DNA from: Zancudomyces culisetae
Lineage: Eukaryota; Kickxellomycota; Harpellomycetes; Harpellales; Legeriomycetaceae
Length of the DNA stretch: 40,524 bases
Direction of reading: 5' to 3'
NCBI GenBank assembly: GCA_001969505.1
Contig: LSSK01000419.1
Span: forward strand, 1-40,524
In this document: positions 35,701-40,524 of the stretch, piece by piece
How positions within the stretch are numbered: the stretch's first letter is position 1
Layout of the letters: the number at the start of each line of letters is the position of its first letter
Position numbers and translations under genes: made by a program
The notes under the pieces: generated by a model
Seen by the model: the letters and a program-made list of their open reading frames with translations, nothing else
Databases searched by the model: none
Told to the model about the DNA's origin: nothing

Positions 35701-38623
35701 TGGTACAAATCTTGGTGGACAAAATTTGTTGGTGGTATGGATGGTGAGGAAGCAGGTACTGCACCACAGACATGGGCGGATCTGCTCGTATACGCACTTA
35801 CAGTGTCTATGCAGGTTAGGAATGTAAATGAAGGAGTGCTTTACATTGGGAGCTTGAACGAAAGCAAGGTCTTCAATTTGTCTGCGTTTCAAAAGAGTTC
35901 AATATGTCTTGAATCGAAAGTTTCGAGTGTTCAGCTTTGCTCGCTGGAGTTATTGGAGTATATTTTGATGCTACCGAATACTGATGAGCGAAGATTTAAT
36001 GTTTCTGAAGGTATACTTGATGTGGTGTTGAGTTCGTACCTGAGGATAATGAAAACCAGAATGTGTACAGTGGGACCAGCAATGCTGGATGGCAGCAGTA
36101 TAGAAACAAACAACAGTTTACCGATTTCGAGGCACCAGGCTGCCGAGAGAAAAAAGGAGGATCTCTTATACAATCGGCTATCGCTGCTGGTAATCAAGAC
36201 GATTGAGAACGTAGACTTTGGTGCAAATGACCAACCCGAGAAATCAGTAGAGATAAAAGCGATAATCGCAATGATATCGGGTTTAGACTTTTCGAAATAT
36301 GTTTTGGGTTCAATTCCAGCGCGAGAATTGTATGTTGCGAGTGCTATTGATGAAGAAATGCTGTTGATACAAGCAGGGTGGTTTGATCTGATCTTCAGTG
36401 TGATTGAAGTGTATACAGAGATATTTAAAACGCAAACGACTGGCCCCAAACTGTATGATGAGGATGAGTTTCAGGACCTTACAACTAGAGTGTTTGGAAA
36501 CCTGATTCTCCCGTTAATTCGAGTTGTTTCGAGTTTGATTATGTGTTCTACAATGAAAAATATCGAGTATTTGGGATCAAATACAAAATATGAAAAGCTA
36601 GATATAAGAGCAAACCTAATGTCGATGTTTGTGGACTTGTATGGCGAACTGCTTGGATTCTGTATGTCCTTTGGAGAGTTGACACCAAACCAACTTCCCT
36701 GCTTAGAACCGTGGTTGATTGAAAACATGAAATTGTTTGGGTGTACTGAGGATGTATTTAAACCGATTCCTAATCGCGCAGAGCTTGGTGGACTTGTTTT
36801 TGGAAACATGATAATGGTGACGTTTGATTGGAATTGTGATGAACCTGCCGAATTTTCAATGGGAAGATATATTGCAATAATGGTGTTTCTATGGAAACTA
36901 TCAAACAATGCCGGTTTGGCAATTTTGCACTCAGGTAAAGGGAACATTGATAAATTGAACCAGGGAGTTGATGAGAATCAGCGCAACATTTCCAAATCAC
37001 CGAAATCACAAGCAAAGAACAAATCAAAAACAAAGTCTGAGACCACACCTAAAGTCATGGATAACCATAACTATTCCAAAGCGCTTGCAGAACAGTATTC
37101 CCAACTCAAAGTAATATTGGTTTCAAAGTTAAATAAACTATGGGTAGCAAACTCAGTCGAATTGGTATTTGGTATAGCTGAGTACTATGAAAGTAGCTAT
37201 GATAATTGGTTGTCACTGATATTCCACCCAGCAAACTATATGCTTTTGGCATTAAGCAGTGCCAGTGGAGAAAATAAAAAATACTCGAGGCGATCAGGAA
37301 GTATAGATATAAAAGACCGGCAAAGGAGATGGTCAGCAAGCCAGCCTCGAGGAAGTGGTATGCTAGGATCATCACCGTGGATACCACCAATTATAACAGG
37401 AGGCAACACAGATATGCCAAGATCAAGTATAGGAGATGGGAGTTTTAGCGCTGGTATTGGTGGCGGCGGAGCGGGAAGAGCTGGGAATGTTGAGATGGAA
37501 GTTGAAGGATTGTTTGATGCAACACAGCTCGGAAAGTATATCTCGTTTGCCAAAAAGCAGATGAAACACGATCAGATAAGCCAAAGCCTCGACTTTCTGG
37601 AAGTATTTCGTGACAAGAGCATTATGTTTGCTGCAGAAGTATTGCATGTTGTTTCACAACGACTGAGCAACAGTTTGATACAAAACAGTGGTGGTAGTGG
37701 TGGCGGTGGTGGTTCCAGCCCAACGAGTCCCGCTTCTAGTCACTCCGAAAATAAAGGCAAGGACGTATTGGGTTCAAAAGGAGCATTTTACCCACGCACA
37801 TTTAGTGGATACAGTCGATTTTCTAAAGTTTCGGATATCGGGTTGCTTCGGTTTGCCGAGATTATCTTTCAATACTCAGTATTTGAGGGTATTTTAGCGA
37901 ACGGAAGAAAGAGGCAGCAGAGAAATGAAACAGTGCCGTATTTGGAGAGTATGTCACCAATGTTGGCAACTGCGACTCCTACTGATGTTCCGGATATGTA
38001 TGCGGGCAAACCATTTGAGAATTTGGTACCTCGTGGTTCTCTTGATGGAGCAAATGGTAGATTGCAGAGCGGGTTATCGGCAAACCCCAGCTATTATAGC
38101 CAGTACAGCGATTCATCACCCACCTATGCCTCGCTTTATAACCAGATATTCCTCTACGAGAGTGCTGATTGTAGCGAGGTCGAATTTGCTGCGCTAATCG
38201 GGGCAGCCGCCATGTTTTTCAAGTCGGTGAAAAGCCATTTCAACTCTGAGAAATTGTATACGCCTGTAATTCTGAGAGTTGGAGTAGCATTGATGAGGAT
38301 GCTAATGCTTTTGGCAAAGAAAACCGACAATCAGATATCACCCATTGTTGGAAAGGACGAGAGAAATCAACAGCAACAACAACAGCAACAACAACAACAA
38401 CATTATTTGAAGCGTGAGCGGACAGTTCATGAAAGTGGTGCAGTCAGTAGTACGGGGGCTTTGATTGAGCACTGGGAGAGTTGTTTGTACAAAATGATCG
38501 AAAAATTGGTATTGAGTGTGGGAAAGTGTTTATCAAGTACCAGATGGCAACGGCGCACCGGAAAGCTGCCAAAAAACTCTCCTTTTCCCTCTTCTCCTCT
38601 TCATATTCCTCTTCCCTCTCCTC

Positions 38624-38654
<31 letters not shown>

Positions 38655-40524
38655 GTCGGGTGATGAAGTCAGATTATTCAATTCTTTTGCACATATTACA
38701 CACACAAACCAAAAATCTATCAGCGCAGTTGATGCATTGGATAGCGCACGGCTAAATGCACTGCGAAACTCTGGTGCTGTTGAATGCTTCTATGGTTATA
38801 ACGAAGATGACTATGTAGAGCTGACGCTATTGTGTCTGGCATTAGATGTTATTCCTAACGCACACATCCTAGTTCCAACATACTGTGATACAAGGTTTAT
38901 CGGATTGCTTGTGAATAATTTGGCTAATTCGATAAACAAAGTAGTATCACTAAATACACATTCGAGCCACCGCGCAGTATTGGAGAAAAATGATGTACCG
39001 TGGGTTATTTCCGACCAGTCTTCGCGAATCTACACTTTGGGATTGGATATTATGATATTAATACTCTCGTACTCCAACCATACGGCTACTCTGACAAAAC
39101 AATTGTGGGATCTGTATGCTAGCACAGAGCCAGCCAAATATTTTTCTGTGGAAGAGACAGCGTTTGCGAGTTTTCCACTACTTCAAGACCTCTCTCACCC
39201 TTATAAGCTAGCGACATTGAATTCTAGTTATTTTAAACGACAGCAGCTATACCAACTGTGTGATGGCGTAGAAGATAAATTGCTAGAGCTGCTTAACAGG
39301 CTGAATACTTCACCTTCTCAGACACTCTTTTCCAACAAACAGCAGGAAGCTGTGGTGAAGGCAGGAACACTGCGCAAAATATCGAACTTGTTGTGGGTTC
39401 TGGGCAGTTATAAAAACACAGAGCGTATTGAACATTATAACATGGTATTTCCATTGATCCAGGAAAAGCTGGTGGAATTAATCAAAAATTATAATGTGGG
39501 TATCAGTAGTAGTGCCAGTATTGGTGGAGATATTATATTATATGAAGTGTTTTTGTGTCTACGAGTTATTGTTTATCGGATGGGTTCCAACAGGCTGAAT
39601 TCTATGCTTCCTGTGCTGATAACTGAGCTGGACAAAATATTTAATAAGTGGTTGACCTATAACCAAATCCTCAATAGCACTGCAACAAACATAAACACTT
39701 TAAACATCATTGGGCCAGCAACCACGATTAGCTTTCTCAACGTATGCTTTATGTGTTGTAAGTTTATTGATAGCATGATTAAGCACAGCAATTCGATGAT
39801 TCCCACGACCCAGGAAAGTAGCACAGCTATGAGTGGAGGTGGAGGTGGAGGAAGTGGAAGTGGAAGTGGAAGTGGAGGTGGAAGTGTGGTTGGCTCCGCT
39901 GGAACAACGATTAGAAGGGATGCTGCAAGAGGAATGGGTGGCGATTTTGTGTTTATGAATTCCATTTACTTTGATGAATACAAGATTATTGAAAAGGCGG
40001 ATCCATTTTTGGATTATTATCATTCACCTATGTTTATGTTTGAACAAGGCACTACTTTTTCACCATCATTTTTATATAACAAAAGAACCACTACTACTGC
40101 CAACAACAACAACAACAACAACAACAGTAGTAGTAATATTGGTAATGATGGTTTTAGTGGCGGCAAGAATGAATCAAACGCAAACAATAATCCTTATGGT
40201 CATTCCGGTCTATCTTCTCAATTCGGTAACTATTCTATGGATAAAGGCTTGAACTACACGTTTGGAATTCTTGGACAGCTAGCAAATGCACTAAAGAAAC
40301 TAAACCAGTACTATCTTGGACAAAGCCATGATACTAACGAGAATCCACACTCGCAATCGCAATCGCACTCACATTCACACCCAGCTCCACAACATCATTA
40401 TTCTGAAGACTTGACTGACACACACCAAATTAAAAACAGAAACAAAAAAAATGATGGTGATGGTGATGGTGGGGGAGAGGGAGAGGGAGAAGGTAAAGGT
40501 AAAGGTAAAGGTAAAGGTAAAGGT
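32720..40524 (+). CDS. DOP1: Dopey family protein Dop1, 5' part
   Basis: Dop1 is a very large peripheral membrane protein of the late Golgi and endosomes that works with the Neo1 flippase and Mon2 in membrane traffic. Exon 1 is 32720-32837 (39 codons plus one base), the intron 32838-32920 (GTATGT, TAG), and exon 2 runs open to the window edge, 2574 residues so far. The Dopey N-terminal domain is clear: KYQKYAQALDKNLQTFEYVT, AQCLNPALPTGVHQKALRVY, then AMGLFPFIKQASVSIREQAI. Long helical-repeat stretches follow, broken by low-complexity inserts: Gly/Ser near residue 1627, poly-Gln at about 1856 and 1940, Gly-Ser near 2347, poly-Asn near 2430 and a final Gly-Lys repeat. Yeast Dop1 is about 1700 residues and animal forms about 2300-2500, so this one is long. 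The conserved C-terminus is not in view. Confidence 0.92.
40492..40524 (+). repeat. GGTAAA hexamer array at window edge
   Basis: Five tandem GGTAAA units and a GGT follow GGAGAG units (40474-40491), encoding Gly-Glu then Gly-Lys repeats in DOP1. The array continues past the window. Each unit contains a GTAAAG that resembles a 5' splice site. Confidence 0.85.

Overview
The window looks like nuclear DNA from an AT-rich, intron-containing fungus. Recognisable housekeeping genes lie on both strands and are split by spliceosomal introns of 75-292 nt. The set includes a fungal-type SWI/SNF subunit (Swi1/ARID), Mediator MED6, prefoldin 3, MSH2, mitochondrial dihydrolipoyl dehydrogenase, the bifunctional purine enzyme ATIC (Ade16/17 type), a Dis3-family exosome nuclease and DOP1, plus one tRNA-Phe(GAA). 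Long Gln/Asn tracts and the intron density would fit an early-diverging fungus or a basal ascomycete, but the lineage is not fixed by the sequence alone. There is no sign of a plasmid, phage, intact transposon or CRISPR array.

Layout. 1-1750 (-): N-terminal part of a Dis3/Rrp44-family ribonuclease, open at the left edge. 2183-3521 (+): MED6, five exons, divergent from it. 4436-5743 (+): prefoldin subunit 3, six exons. 6350-6422 (+): tRNA-Phe. 8070-14198 (+): an intronless 2042-residue Gln/Asn-rich Swi1-like protein, convergent with MSH2 (14421-19183, -, 16 exons). 19340-19516 (+): a possible tiny membrane protein divergent from MSH2. 20525-22404 (+): dihydrolipoyl dehydrogenase, four exons, convergent with ATIC (22691-24538, -, two exons). 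25278-25751 (+): small, probably mitochondrial, RRM protein. 26393-27118 (-): unrecognised secreted basic protein. 27119-30206: a gene-poor 3.1 kb stretch with possible gene relics. 30207-31718 (+): divergent non-RD protein kinase. 32720-40524 (+): DOP1, open at the right edge.

The genes do not form one pathway; the order is that of ordinary eukaryotic housekeeping DNA. Functions fall into transcription and chromatin (MED6, Swi1), RNA decay (Dis3), protein folding (prefoldin), DNA repair (MSH2), mitochondrial and purine metabolism (LPD1, ATIC) and membrane traffic (DOP1). All 30 introns I could place by frame and homology end in TAG, a usable rule for checking gene models here. I see no clear new multi-gene system. 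The points most worth a second look are the strict UAG acceptor, the partly degenerate PIN domain in the Dis3 protein, the prion-like Swi1, the non-RD kinase, and an isolated MutS-like exon in the gene-poor region.
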